Shown piece by piece: positions 45,736 through 56,725 of a DNA stretch of 64,000 nt (the first letter of the stretch is position 1; each line of letters starts with the position of its first letter). The DNA is from Protopterus annectens (taxonomy: Eukaryota > Chordata > Ceratodontiformes > Protopteridae), in assembly GCF_019279795.1 (NCBI RefSeq), contig NC_056732.1, positions 182,287,096 through 182,351,095 of the forward strand. The letters run 5' to 3'. The position numbers and the translations under genes were made by a program. The notes beneath the pieces were generated by a model. The model was not told the DNA's origin and searched no databases. It saw only the letters and a program-made list of their open reading frames with translations.

Positions 45736-46405
45736 GTGCCCACTGCAGACATTAGGAGCCTACAATATTGTTGTGATCAATGCAAGCATTCTCAGTCCTT
45801 TTTTTAAAATTGCCTCCAGAGGGCAGTGTTGAACTTAAAAAAAATACGATGTATTACTCTTCCCCAAACTATGTAATCTGTTTTACATTGTATCAGAAGG
45901 GCACAAACCTTGTATTTTGTGTCTTATTATGGATATGATGAAAGTGTGTGTCATATTAGCTTTCTGCATGATTTTCAAGTCAGTTTTTTTTTCAAGAAAT
46001 ACATAAACAAAATTTAAAAAGTTATTTTAGAGCTAGGAACTTTTTTAAGACCACCCACGATATTAATTCACAGGCCATGGCTATGCATTTCAGCAATATA
46101 AAAATCTGTCTAAAAAACGCTAAACTACTTCTATGAAAAACGTTTAAAGAAAAAAATATGCACAGTGCAGTTTCATAAGACCAGTACAAAACCTGCAAGC
46201 TGTAGAACTAGACAAGATTATACTGTGCATTGAGCGATTTTTATTATTTTAATGAACACTGAAGAACTACTGTAATTTACTACAAGAAAACATCTTCATG
46301 TATGTTAACATACGTGCATGCAGGTCTTTTTAGCTGACATCCTAACACTTAAGATTCCTGATCGGTTCTTTCTGATAAGCGTCACTGCTATCAGTTAATA
46401 GAAAA
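45736..46405. other. Unassigned intron sequence
   Basis: No gene or named repeat. Confidence 0.35.
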
Positions 46406-46802
46406 GTACAGTTGTGTACACTTACCATAAATGTAGATGTTCGAGTGTATTCACTGTTGCAGTCATTATATTTGGGTAATCTACTAGCAGGTTGTCCTCA
46501 GTCGGCCTGAATAACAAAGTCTTGGGTCCTGCGTTGGTTGCTGTCTCCTCTTCTATAACGTCAGGTCAACAGGGGTATAAAACATGCAGCCGATGCCATT
46601 TTATTCAGTTTTTCTTGCCCCAGATGTCAGGTGCCCCCCAAATGGGGAGCAAAAAAAAAAAAAAGAAAAAAAAAATATATATTGCACTTTTAGAAACATA
46701 AATTTACCTTCCTCTAAAAGCAAATACACCACAAAGGCTTTTGTGTACAGTGAAGGAAAGAAAAGGTATACAAAGGGGGATAGCTGGTGGGTAACCTGGA
46801 CT

Positions 46803-46905
46803 GCAACAGTGAATATACTCGAACATCTACATTTATGATAAGTGTACACAACTGTACTATGTTCTTCGTGTTTCACTGTTGCAGTCATTACATTTGGGTA
46901 GAATC
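46803..46905. repeat. DIRS copy B internal complementary region
   Basis: ACAACTGTAC|TATGTTCTTC joins the reverse complements of the left outer end (46406 on) and right outer end (51953 back). Same design as copy A. Confidence 0.85.
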
Positions 46906-46931
46906 CCAAAGCTATGGATGGTAGGATGGAA

Positions 46932-47987
46932 CTAAACAGCATTAGGAGCGGCTATAATTCCCTGCAGAACTGCAGTGGCAAAGACTGTCCTGGATTTGGA
47001 GAAGACAGGCAAATGACAATGCTTTGTGAAGGTATGAACAGAGCTCCAAGTAGCAGCTTCTAGAATGTCTTTGGTTGGAACCCCTCTGAGAAAAGCTGCT
47101 GAAGTAGAGGCAGCCCTGGTGGAATGTGATCTGATCCCCTTGGGCACAGGTTTACCATGGTGCAAGTAGCATTAACGAATGCAATGGCTTATCCACTTAG
47201 AAATAGTCTGCTTTAATATAGCCTTCCCCTCTGACCCGGCAGCAAATGCTACCAGTAGTTGCTCAGACTTTCTTAGAGATTTGGTCCTGTTTAAGTAGAA
47301 TCTTAATTGTCTGTGTACATCCAATGAATGCATAATCCGGTCCCCCTTGTTCTGCAGACGTGGGTAAAATGTTGGCAGGTGAATGGTCTGGTTAAGAGCC
47401 ACACTGGATACCACCTTAGGCATAAAAGAAGAATTGGTCCTGAGGGACACCCTGTCTGGGTAAAATATAATAAAAGGCTCCACTGCCATAAGAGCCTGTA
47501 GTTCTGAAACCCTTCTTGCTGAAGTGACTGCCAAGAGAAAAGTTGTTTTCCAAGATAGAAATTTTATATCCGCAGTAGCTGCTGGTTCAAAGGGAGGCAG
47601 GGTGAGTTTTTCCAGCACAAAATTGAGGTCCCATGCAGGAGTTGGTGATCTTCTGGGAGGCCTTACATTTTTGGCCCCTCTAAGATACTGTTTAAGCAGA
47701 GGATGAGAAAAGAGGGGAGGCTCTGTGTTGTAATGAGCCGAGATAGCAGAGGCATGGATTTTTATTGAAGAAAAAGATAGGCCCTTGTCAAGCATCTCAG
47801 TCAAATATTGTAAAATCTGAGGAATATTGGGCTTTGCTGTGTCTGTTCGTTGTGCTTGGTTCCAAGCACAAAATCTCTTCCATTTATCAGCATAAGATTT
47901 TCTAGTACTAGGCCTTCTGGCTTCCAAAATGACATCCATCACAGATTTACTGAGAGGTGTTGTTTGAATAATTAGTTGATCAGCCAT
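46932..47987 (-). pseudogene. DIRS tyrosine recombinase, copy B
   Basis: Met 47987 starts MADQLIIQTTPLSKSVMDVI. The frame has SARRVSEL (catalytic Arg) but stops at 47172 within SKWISHCIR, where copy A reads on. The remaining C-terminus (47165-46932) has RSHSTRAA (His-x-x-Arg) and WSSVHTF. At the position of the presumed nucleophile, copy A and C read TKHYHLP but copy B reads TKHCHLP, a Tyr-to-Cys change. With the stop this makes the enzyme inactive. The start overlaps the end of pol by 16 nt. Confidence 0.85.
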
Positions 47988-49930
47988 GCTGCAAGATTCA
48001 GAGTTTGGAGCTGAGTGTGCAGAATTTCATAGATCTGCTGAGACAGTAGATGAGGTATTTGAGGCAAGTACCATGGAGGAAGCTGAGACATATTCCTTAG
48101 AAGCGGGTACCAGTGCTGGTGAGGCCAGTCCGGAGCAACTAGGATCATTTTTGGTTTTTCCTGTCTGACTTTTAGTAAGACCTTGGAGAGTAGAGGCAGA
48201 GGGGGAAAGGCATAGACTGACAGGTTTTTCCAGCTGAAGGATAGGGCATCCACTTTCCATGCTTTTTTGTGATGAGTTCTTGTGCAGAATTTGTCCAACT
48301 GATAATTTTGGGGAGAGGCAAATAGATCTATGTCTGGGCTCCCCCATTTATGTGTTAACATGCTGAAGATTTGTGGATGCCGTTTCCATTCGTGCGGGTC
48401 CATAAGATTTCTGCTTAGGTCATCTGCCAGAGTATTTTGCTTTCCTGGCAAGAAATGAGCTTGAAGATGTATTTGGTAAGTCAAGGCTGTGTTCCACAAG
48501 GCCATGGCTAGTCTGCAAAGGGGGTAGGAATGTGTACCCCCCTGCTTGTTTATGTACCACATAACTATGGTGTTGTCCATCTTTATCAGTAGTTGTCCTG
48601 GATGAAGTAAGTCGTTGAAGGCTGTCAGAGCATTTTGAACAGCTAGGATCTCTTTCTGGTTGATATGCAGATGCATTTGGTTTGAGCTCCATTTGCCCCA
48701 AATGCATCTCCCTGCCAGGTGGCCCCACCAAGCATCGTCTGATGCATCTGTAGTTAGGGTTTGGGAGGCAGGGGGTAGAGTGAATGACAGTCTCTTGTTT
48801 TGGTGACATGTCTCTGCCCACCAAAGAAACTCCTGTTGCAGGCAGGGAATGAGAGGAATCATTGTTTCCAGATTGTGACAATGCTGACTCCATAAACTTT
48901 TTAGGTACCACTGAAGTTTCCTCATATGCAGTCTCGCATATGGAATTAGTAGAATGCAGGATGCCATGAACCCCAAAGCCTGCAGAATTTGTCTTGCAGA
49001 TAACTGGGTTTTTGTTACCATTTGTTTGAAGTATGTTGTCAGTTGCCTTTGTCTGGCGTGAGGTAAGCCATCTGGGCAGCTGTATTCAAGCTTGCACCCA
49101 GGAATGTAATTATTTGAGAGGGTACCAGTTGTGATTTCTTTTTGTTTATGGTGTACCCTAGGCATGCTAGAAGCCTTTTTACAAACGCCAGATGTTGGAG
49201 TGTCCTTGTCCTTTGCTTGAATGAGACAGTCGTCCAGATAAGGATAAATTTGTATGCTTCTTTGTCACTCGAATGCAATTACTGGTGCCAGGCACTTTGT
49301 AAAGACCCTGGGTGCAGTAGATAAGCCAAAGGGCAGTGCAGAGAATTGATAATGCAAAAAACCTGCTTTGAAGCAGAAGTATCTTCTGCATGATTCCCTT
49401 ATTGGGATATGCAGGTATGCCTCTTTTAAGTCTAGAGTTACTAACCAAGCATTCTTGCCTAGCATAGGCAGTAGCTGTTGTAAACTCAGCGTTTTGAACT
49501 TTGGAATGTCCAGGACCGTGTTCAGAATGGATAAGTCCAGTATTGGATGCCATGAATTGTCTTTTCTGGGTACCAGGAAAAGTCTTGAATAAAAACCTTG
49601 TCCTTTTTCCTTTTCTGGTACCGGTTGAATAGCCCCCATATCCATGAGGGACATGACTTGTTTCTGGGCCTCTCCCCACTGGTTTTGTTGGAGATCCGAC
49701 CATCCGTTTGGAATTGGCAAAGTATGGAAATGAAATCTGTACCCCTGGTATACTATGTTTAATACCCACTTGTCCTGGGTAATTAACTGCCAATTTTGAG
49801 CATGAAGTGCTAGTTTTCCCCCCAAGGGGGCTGCCAAAAGATAAGTGCTTGGTGATGGTAGAGGAAAGTCATTGAGACTACTTACTGTAGGGTTGTGCTT
49901 TGTTTCCTCCAGATTTGGAGGTGGAGGCAC
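47972..49930 (-). pseudogene. DIRS pol (RT, RNase H, methyltransferase-like), copy B
   Basis: The N-terminal RT part (49930-49265) ends at APVIAFE by a frameshift. The catalytic Asp pair YLDD is encoded just after, in the DNA at about 49226-49240. A single clean frame from about 49100 to 47972 then holds the end of RT, RNase H (TTDASD, INQKEILAVQNAL, KMDNT, NTLADDLSR) and the methyltransferase-like region (SPDIDLFASPQNYQL, DALSFSW, AFPPLPLL, PDWPHQHWYPLL). This is the best-preserved RNase H to methyltransferase region of the three copies. The RNase H acidic residues all appear present. Confidence 0.85.
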
Positions 49931-51632
49931 CCCATTGCTTTGACCTGTAAGAACCCTGTGATTGGTATCTGGAGCCTTTTGAGCACCTGGATTTGCCCTG
50001 AGTGGCTCTGTTGGACACAGGAAAGGACCAATTTTTAGTAGGCCAGTGTCTACTGAACCTGAGTGGCTGCACTTGCAAGAAATCTTTTACAGTTTGCATA
50101 GATTTAGCTTTGTCTTCCATTTTCTTTAAAACCTCTTCTGCCTTATTACCAAACAGAGTATCATGCTCCTTGAGCCAGGCATGCCTTCTAATCACAGATC
50201 CAGTAATGGCAGTCCTAGAAGAGGCCTCCAAGGAATCAAAACCACATTGCAAAGTATGCTTTCCAACTTGTTCTTCTAAATGCAATAATTCTTGTAACTC
50301 TTTATTTTCCACACAATCAGAAATCAACATCATTTTCTGTTTCAGTAAGCCCATAACATGCTGTTGATATTTAAGCATATGAAACTGGCAGTTTAAAGCC
50401 CTGATTACCAAGGTTGTAGATGTATAAACCTTCTTACCCCATCTATCCAGTGCCCTGGAATCTCTATCAGAAGAGGTAGGATTCTTGGCTGTAGAGGTCT
50501 TTACAGCCTTGGGACCCTGAGAAATAATTTCAGGATTATCAGCAGAATTTTTGAAAAGAAATTTGTGGGAGTCAGGAACCCTGTAATATCTGCCTGGCTT
50601 TCTAGGTGCCAGAGGCAGGGAATCAGGAGCCATGCTTGATTCCGAGAACACATCATCAACAATGTCTAATACAGGAGGTATTGCCAAAGGCCTATGCTGC
50701 GGAAGAAGGAAATCCCTAAGCCTCTTTTTTGATTCAGAGAAGTCCTGACTCTCCCAGTGAAAATGTTTCCTTAAAGTATGCAAAGTCTCTCCAAAACAGT
50801 AATCCTCAGGAGGAGATGCAGATGGGATGGATTCCTCTGCATCAGAATCCTCATAGGGTGGAATAGAAAATTCCTGATCAGAAGAGGAATCAGAAGAAAT
50901 GGAAACCTGATCTGAAGATTCATAATCAGTGCCTTGCCTAGGCCTCTTAGCAGGGGGAGGTTGGGAACACCTGATCAAGGTAATTAAATCCTCAGCCATT
51001 TTGAACATCTGTTTTTTAGGCATAGGGGGCCTGAGCACGTGGCTCATGCATTGGTTTTTTAGACACAGAAGTTGTTTTTGAGCTTGTTTTTGTTGCTGGC
51101 ATTGGTTCAATATAAAAATGTTGAGGCCTGAAAACACCCTCAGAAGCCGGTGCCTGCTCAACGGCTCCGGACCCATCTAAGGGAGAGACATCTGCGGGTT
51201 CAATACTCTGAGAATCTCGCGGCATATCAAATTCCGAATGGGTCTCGGTAGAGGCCTATGACTCAAAAGTAGCGGGATTAAGGGGCTGCAAAAGCACCTC
51301 ACTGAGTACCGGTGAACTGGCGACTGGATAAGAGAAGCTTTGTTGTCGGTTTTGGACCTCGATAGTCTGTCTCTGTCTTTTTCTTTGCATTTTTTGTGAA
51401 CTCCGGTAGTCGGATTGCTAACCGATGACATTTCAGGATAATTAAATCTTGAACCAAAATATTTAGAAGCACAAATATACTGACGCTTAATAGTGCGTTG
51501 GTTAAATCTAGTACAAAACCGACAGCAAGGCACGTTGTGATCTGGGCCTAGGCAAGGAATACAGTACAAATGAAAATCCTTATGAGGTGTTTGCTTCCCA
51601 CAAGTAATGCAATTATTAACTTTTACTGACAT
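49878..51632 (-). pseudogene. DIRS gag-like ORF1, copy B
   Basis: Met 51632 opens MSVKVNNCITCGKQ with the same Cys cluster as copy A (YCIPCLGPDH, CCRFC). Frames change near 51350 and again near 51030 (APYA against PPMPKK), after which 51176-49878 is open with PMPKKQMFKMAEDLITLIR, LAIPPVLDIVDDVFSESSM and KHTLQCGFDSLEASSR. About 24 residues present in copies A and C between LKEQ and the LFGNK motif are missing. The basic Gly/Ser tail ends at 49878, overlapping pol in another frame. Confidence 0.8.
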
Positions 51633-52018
51633 CGGTAAGGAGCAAGAAAAAGTTTCCCCAACGGGGTACTTAGCTTTAGTTTGAAGACTTTGGTTCTGAA
51701 ACTCAAATACGAAAATTTCAGGAGTCGGCCAACTGGCACTTGCGAACTGCTTCTGCTTCGGGCACCGCACAGCAAGAAAGACTGAATAAAATGGCGTCAG
51801 CTGCATGTTTTATACCCCTGATGACCTGACATCATGGAAGAGGAGACAGCAACCAACGCAGGACCCAAGACTTTGTTATTCAGGCCGAATGAGGGCAACC
51901 TGCCAGCAGATTACCCAAATGTAATGACTGTAACAGTGAAACATGAAGAACATATGACATTTCAAGGTCTAGCTTAGGTTATTAATTTACAGCCATTTAA
52001 TAAAAATGGCTACCTTAC

Positions 52019-52078
52019 CTAGAATCTTGGTGGTATCATCTGTGAGTGTCCCTTCTGTTGTAGAACTGGTGCTACCCC
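52019..52078 (-). CDS. NRP1: Neuropilin (NRP1-like) exon: Ser/Thr-rich linker before the MAM domain
   Basis: Seen: a 60-bp segment read on the minus strand, preceded by a pyrimidine-rich acceptor ending CTGCAG and followed by the donor GTAAGG. It starts with the last two bases of a codon and ends with the first base of the next (phase 1 at both ends). It encodes about 20 residues rich in Gly, Ser and Thr, ending TTKIL. Known: neuropilins are single-pass co-receptors for semaphorins and VEGF, and a Thr-rich linker joins the b2 domain to the MAM (c) domain. In NRP1 as I recall it, this linker segment directly precedes the exon that opens the MAM domain. Its last base (G) joins the next exon at 44924 to make a Gly codon in frame. 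Alone the segment is too short to identify. The call rests on splice sites, phase and position. DIRS copy B starts 65 bp downstream of the donor. Confidence 0.68.
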   Translation of the reverse strand, partial: GVAPVLQQKGHSQMIPPRF

Positions 52079-53413
52079 CTGCAGATGAAAAAGGGAAACA
52101 TACACTTGTATTTTGATTTAAACAGCACAATGAATAGCACAAAATACACTGTTATTCAATAAATGAATATCCTGTGATTAGACAATGCAATTAGAAACCT
52201 ACATTCAAAATAATGCTTGCCTGATTGCGCTTACTTATGTCTTACAACTTGTGTGTGTGGGGGGGCATGCACACGCATGAGTGTGTTAAAACAGATGTCA
52301 GAACAGTGACAAATGAAACTTCTTTTTATAGTAGCATTGCAAATCACACTGGACTTTAATGGATACATCAAGAGACAGCTATGGTTTGGAAACCTGGGAC
52401 TGAAGATCAGCTGCATTCCTCCATGGCTGTATGTACTGGGGTTTATACTACAACTACGATGTTTAATACAATTGATTTTGAAAGAAACTGTAGTATTGGG
52501 CTCTTACTATCGTTTCCAATGTTTTGTTGACAAGAAATACATGGAAGAACTTTTGAACTAAGCACAACAGCTTGCCATGACCCTTGGGCTTTATAACTTA
52601 GCACTGCAGTTTGACCTAAGTAACACAACTTGCAAACATATTTAAACTGTACACAAGTAGCCAGTGTACATGAAATTTTATAAGGAGATGCCAACACTGC
52701 AACATTTAACCATTAACCACAATCTGAACAATTCAACAAGTGGTTGGTATTTCACTAACTGTTAATGTCAGTGACAGCACCAGTTACTAAAATCATGTTT
52801 AAGCCACATGAGTATGACCATACCCTTATGATATAGGTTCTGACAAAATCCAAATAAAGTTTATAAGTAAAGGCCAGGAGGAGACAGATATCATTGAAAT
52901 GTTACTACTGGAAAACAATCACCTTTTCCCACTGATGTTGTTAGCAACCTGCTGTCCTAGTCACCACATAGATCAAGATACCCATATGGTTTAGCTGGAG
53001 AAAGCATCATATAAGAGTAAAGAAATTACCCACAATGCCTGTGTTTCTAGTTAAACCCTCAACAGTGTGTTATACTGGAATAACAAGTTCAAAGGCAATC
53101 AGCAGGCCAGAAATGAAAACAAGTGGCACACTTATGCAAAATGCCAGTATCTTATCTTCCTAAAAAGTGCAGCTTGCTAAGAGCTGGCTGAGGTGGATAC
53201 ATCAAATGTGTAAAACAGCCTACGATCACAAGGGGTAAGGAGAAATGGGGACACCAAGTGATCTACGTGCTTTAGCTATTCCGTTGGAAGAGACAGAGAG
53301 TGCACCAGGTTTAGCCAGCCAGTAATGTGGTCTGCTGCCATGTTTAACTCTTTGTGTGGATACTTTTCAGGAGTAGAACTAGATTTTGAGTATCAACATC
53401 TGTGATGGAGGAA
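52079..53413. other. Unassigned intron sequence
   Basis: No exon, RNA gene or named repeat is supported between the linker exon and DIRS copy C. A G run lies at 52259-52265. Confidence 0.35.
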
Positions 53414-53799
53414 AAGTATAGTTTTGTACCTACCATAAATGTAGATGTTCGAGTGTTCACACTGCTGCAGTCATCACACTTGGGTTATCCTGCCATCAGG
53501 CGGTCCCACAGTTGGCCAGAGTTCCAAAGTCTTGGTACGGTGTCGGTTGCTGTCACTTCTTCCCTGACGTCAGTGCGCCAGGGGTATATAAGAGGCATCC
53601 GATGCCATTTTCTTCAGTTTTTCTTGCCCCAGATGTCAGGTGCCTCCAAGTAGGTAGGCAATATATATTGCTAATAAAACATATAAAAGGAATAAAAGGA
53701 ATACCTTCAGTTACAAGCAAGTACACCACAAAGGTTGTACAGGATAGAAAGGTATAGAAAAGTTCAGCTAGGTCAGAGGGGATGGAGGGAGGGTAACCT

Positions 53800-53900
53800 G
53801 GACTGCAGCAGTGTGAACATTCGAACATCTACATTTATGGTAGGTACAAAACTGTACTATGTTCATCGTGTTACACTGCTGCAGTCATCACACTTGGGTT
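53800..53900. repeat. DIRS copy C internal complementary region
   Basis: AAAACTGTAC|TATGTTCATC joins reverse complements of the two outer ends of this copy, including its own variants (GTATAGTTTTG end, GATGAACAT end). This indicates concerted maintenance of ends and junction. Confidence 0.85.
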
Positions 53901-53930
53901 GAATCCCAAAGCTAAGGATAAGCGGTGGAA

Positions 53931-54980
53931 CTAAACAGGGTTTGGAGAAGCTAGTAGGCCTTGCAGAACTGCAGTGGCAAAGCCAGCTCTGGTTTTAGAG
54001 TACAGAGGTAAGTGATAGTGCTTGGTGAAGGTGTGCACTGAACTCCAAGTTGCAGCCTCCAAAATATCCTTGGTTGGTACCCCTCTGAGGAAGGCTGTCG
54101 ATGTTGCTGTAGCCCTGGTGGAATGGGGCCTAATGTTACGAGGTACAGGTTTATCATTGTGTGTGTAGCAGAAACGGATACAATGTCCTTTTGAGATAGC
54201 CTTTCCTTGTGATCCTGCAGCATAGGATACAAAGAGCTGGTCAGATTTTCTGAAAGCCTTGGTTTTATCCAAGTAATAACGTAATTGCCTGTGAATGTCC
54301 AAAGAGTATAGGAGCCTTTCCCCTTTGTTCTGAGGCTTTGGATAAAAGGTGGGCAAATGAATGGCTTGGTTTAGGGCCACACTGGATAACACCTTTGGCA
54401 TAAAGGAAGGGTTAGTTCGTAAAGCGACTCTGTCTTGATGAAAAATGATGAAAGGCTCCACTGCCATTAGGGCCTGTAGCTCTGAGACTCTTCATGCTGA
54501 AGTTATTGCTAGCAGCAGGGCAGTTTTCCATGATAGAAACTGTAAATCAGCTGTAAAAGCTGGTTCAAAGGGCGGTAGTGTAAGTTTTTCCAAAACAAAG
54601 TTGAGATCCCAAGTTGGTGTTGGTGCTCTCTGGGGCAGTCTTATGTTCTTAGCCCCTCTGAGGTACTGTCTTAGTAATGGATGTGAAAATATAGGAGGAT
54701 CTGTGTTGTATTGAGCTGAAATAGCTGAGGCGTGGATCTTAACAGATGAAAAGGAAAGTCCTTTGTGCAACATCTCAGTTAAATATTGTAGAATCTGAGG
54801 AATATTTGGGACAAGGGGATTCTAGCCTTTAGCCTGGTTCCAGGCGCAGAATCTTTTCCATTTGTCTGAATAGGCTTTCCTGGTGCTGGGCCTCCTGGCC
54901 TCCAGAATGACATCCATAACAGCTTTAGAGAGAAGTGTTGACTGGTTGTTTAGGTAATTTGCCACACAGCCAGATTTAAA
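53931..54980 (-). pseudogene. DIRS tyrosine recombinase, copy C
   Basis: Starts near LLSKAVMDVILEARRPSTRK and breaks after CAWNQAKG (54822) by a stop and indel. It resumes at 54773 (MLHKGLSFSSVKIHAS) to SARRVSEL-equivalent sequence at about 54490, then 54467-53931. The C-terminal frame has HSTRAT (His-x-x-Arg), WSSVHTF and TKHYHLP with the Tyr present. About eight residues around the QTISKWLS segment of the other copies are deleted (GKAISKGHCIRFC). No Met equivalent to those of A and B is seen at the start. Confidence 0.8.
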
Positions 54981-56724
54981 GTCTTGAGCCAGCTGTGTAG
55001 AATCTGATTGTTTTGCTGAGTGAGCAGGTGAGGAATTTGTGGTAAAATCCATGGTGGGCCTTGAGCCATGTTCCTTAGTATTGGATACCAGTGTTGTCGT
55101 GGCCAGTCTGGAGCAATGAGTATCATTTGTGGCTTCTCTAATCTGGCTTTCAGCAGCACCTTTGCCAGAAGAGGCAGTGGAGGAAAGGCATACACTGTTA
55201 ATGTTTTCCAACTGAATGAGAGGGCATCCACTTTCCAAGCTAGTGAGTGGTATGTCCTTGTGCAAAATTTCCGTAGTTGGTAGTTTTGGGGGGAGGCAAA
55301 TAGATCTATGTCTGGGCTCTGCCATTTTCAAGTTATCATTGTGAATACTTGTGGATCTAGTTTCCACTCGTAAGGATCTATGATGTTTCTGCTTAGATCG
55401 TCTGCCAATGTGTTTTTCTTTCCTGGCAGGAATTGTGCTTGTAGCTGAACTTGGTAGGTCAGTGCCATGTTCCACAAGGTCATTGCTTGTCTGCATAGGG
55501 GGTAGGAATGTGTGCCCCCTTGCTTGTTTATGTACCACATCACTGTGGTGTTGTCCGTCTTTATTTGTAGTTGTCCTGGATGTAGGAGGTCCTTGAAAGC
55601 TGTTAGGGCATTTTGTACAGCTAGCATCTCTTTTTGATTGATATGTAGATGCCTTTGATCTGCAGACCATTTACCCTGAATACACTGTCCTGCCATGTTT
55701 GCTCCCCAGACATAATCCGATGCATCCATTGTTATAGTTTGCCTGGCTGTGGGTAAGGTAAATGGCTGACCCTTGTTGAGGTGACATGCCTGAGCCCACC
55801 ATAGAAACTCCTGTTGAAGGCAGGGAATGAGAGGTATTATTGTTTCCAAGCTGTGGCTGTGTTGAGTCCATACGCTTTTCAGGTACCATTGTAATTTCCT
55901 CATATGCAGTTTTGCATATGGTATTAGTAGTATGGAAGATGCCATGAATCCTAAGGCCTGCAGAATTTTTCTTGCAGGGAGTTGGGTGTTTGTTGCCATC
56001 ATTTTGAAGTATTGAGTCAGTTGTCCTTGCTTGTCTGGCGTGAGATAAGCCATCTGGGCCATTATATTTAAGCTGGTACCCAGAAATATTATGTCTTGTG
56101 AGGGCACTAGTTTTGACTTTTTTTCATTTACTGTGTACCCTAGGCAACTTAGTAGGTTTTTTACAAACGCCAGATGTTTTAAACGAATGTCCTTGCTTTC
56201 TGCTTGAATGAGGCAGTCATCCAGGTATGGATATATTTGAATTCCTCTTTGTCTACAGTATGCAATTACTGGTGCCAGGCATTTTGTGAGGACCCTGGGC
56301 ACAGTAGATAAGCCAAAGGGCAGTGCAGAGAATTGGTAATGGGTTGAACCTGCTATAAATCGGAGGTATCTTCTGCAATTTTGTCTGATAGGGATATGCA
56401 GGTATGCCCTCTTGAGGTCCATTGTTACTAGCCAAGCCTTCTTGCCCAGCATGGGAAGAAGTTGCTATAGTGTTAGCATCTTGAATTTGGGTACTTTGAG
56501 ATATGTGTTTAGAATTGAGAGGTCCAGAATGGGTCCCCAAGCTTTGTCCTTTCGGGGAACTAGAAAGAGTCTTGAGTAAAATCCTTGTCCCTGCTCCTGT
56601 GTAGGAACCTGTTGAATGGCTCTCATGTCCATGAGAGCTGTAATTTGTTTTTGAACCTCTGCCCACTGATTTGGTGGCAGGTTTGGCATTCCTTTTATCC
56701 TTGGTAAAGTGTGAAAGTGGAATC
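54950..56724 (-). pseudogene. DIRS pol (RT, RNase H, methyltransferase-like), copy C
   Basis: One frame throughout, interrupted by stops at 56726 (where Tyr in SQGYRF of A/B is TAG), 56465 and 55328. The RT has QGQGFYSRLFLVPRK, GPILDLSILN, LPFGLSTVPRVLTK and an intact YPYLDDC box. RNase H shows MDASDYVWG, INQKEMLAVQNAL, TDNTTVMW and NTLADDLSR (full acidic set). The methyltransferase-like part (55231-54950) has DALSFSWKTLTVYAFPPLPL and APDWPRQHWYPIL. Catalytically it is the best RT of the three copies, spoiled by stops only. Confidence 0.85.
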
Positions 56725-56725
56725 T

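Larger units (their letters stand above)
46406..51953 (-). mobile_element. DIRS1-like retrotransposon, copy B, full length
   Basis: 5548 bp on the minus strand, from GTACAGTTG (46406) to GAAGAACAT (51953). It has the same layout as copy A and very high similarity to it: right inverted repeat (to about 51760), gag (51632-49878), pol (49930-47972), recombinase (47987-46932), internal complementary region (about 46803-46905), left inverted repeat (46406-46625). It sits in the neuropilin intron between 52019 and 44924, in the same orientation as the host gene, and makes up most of that 7.1-kb intron. Frameshifts in gag and RT and a lost recombinase Tyr make it inactive. Confidence 0.9.
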
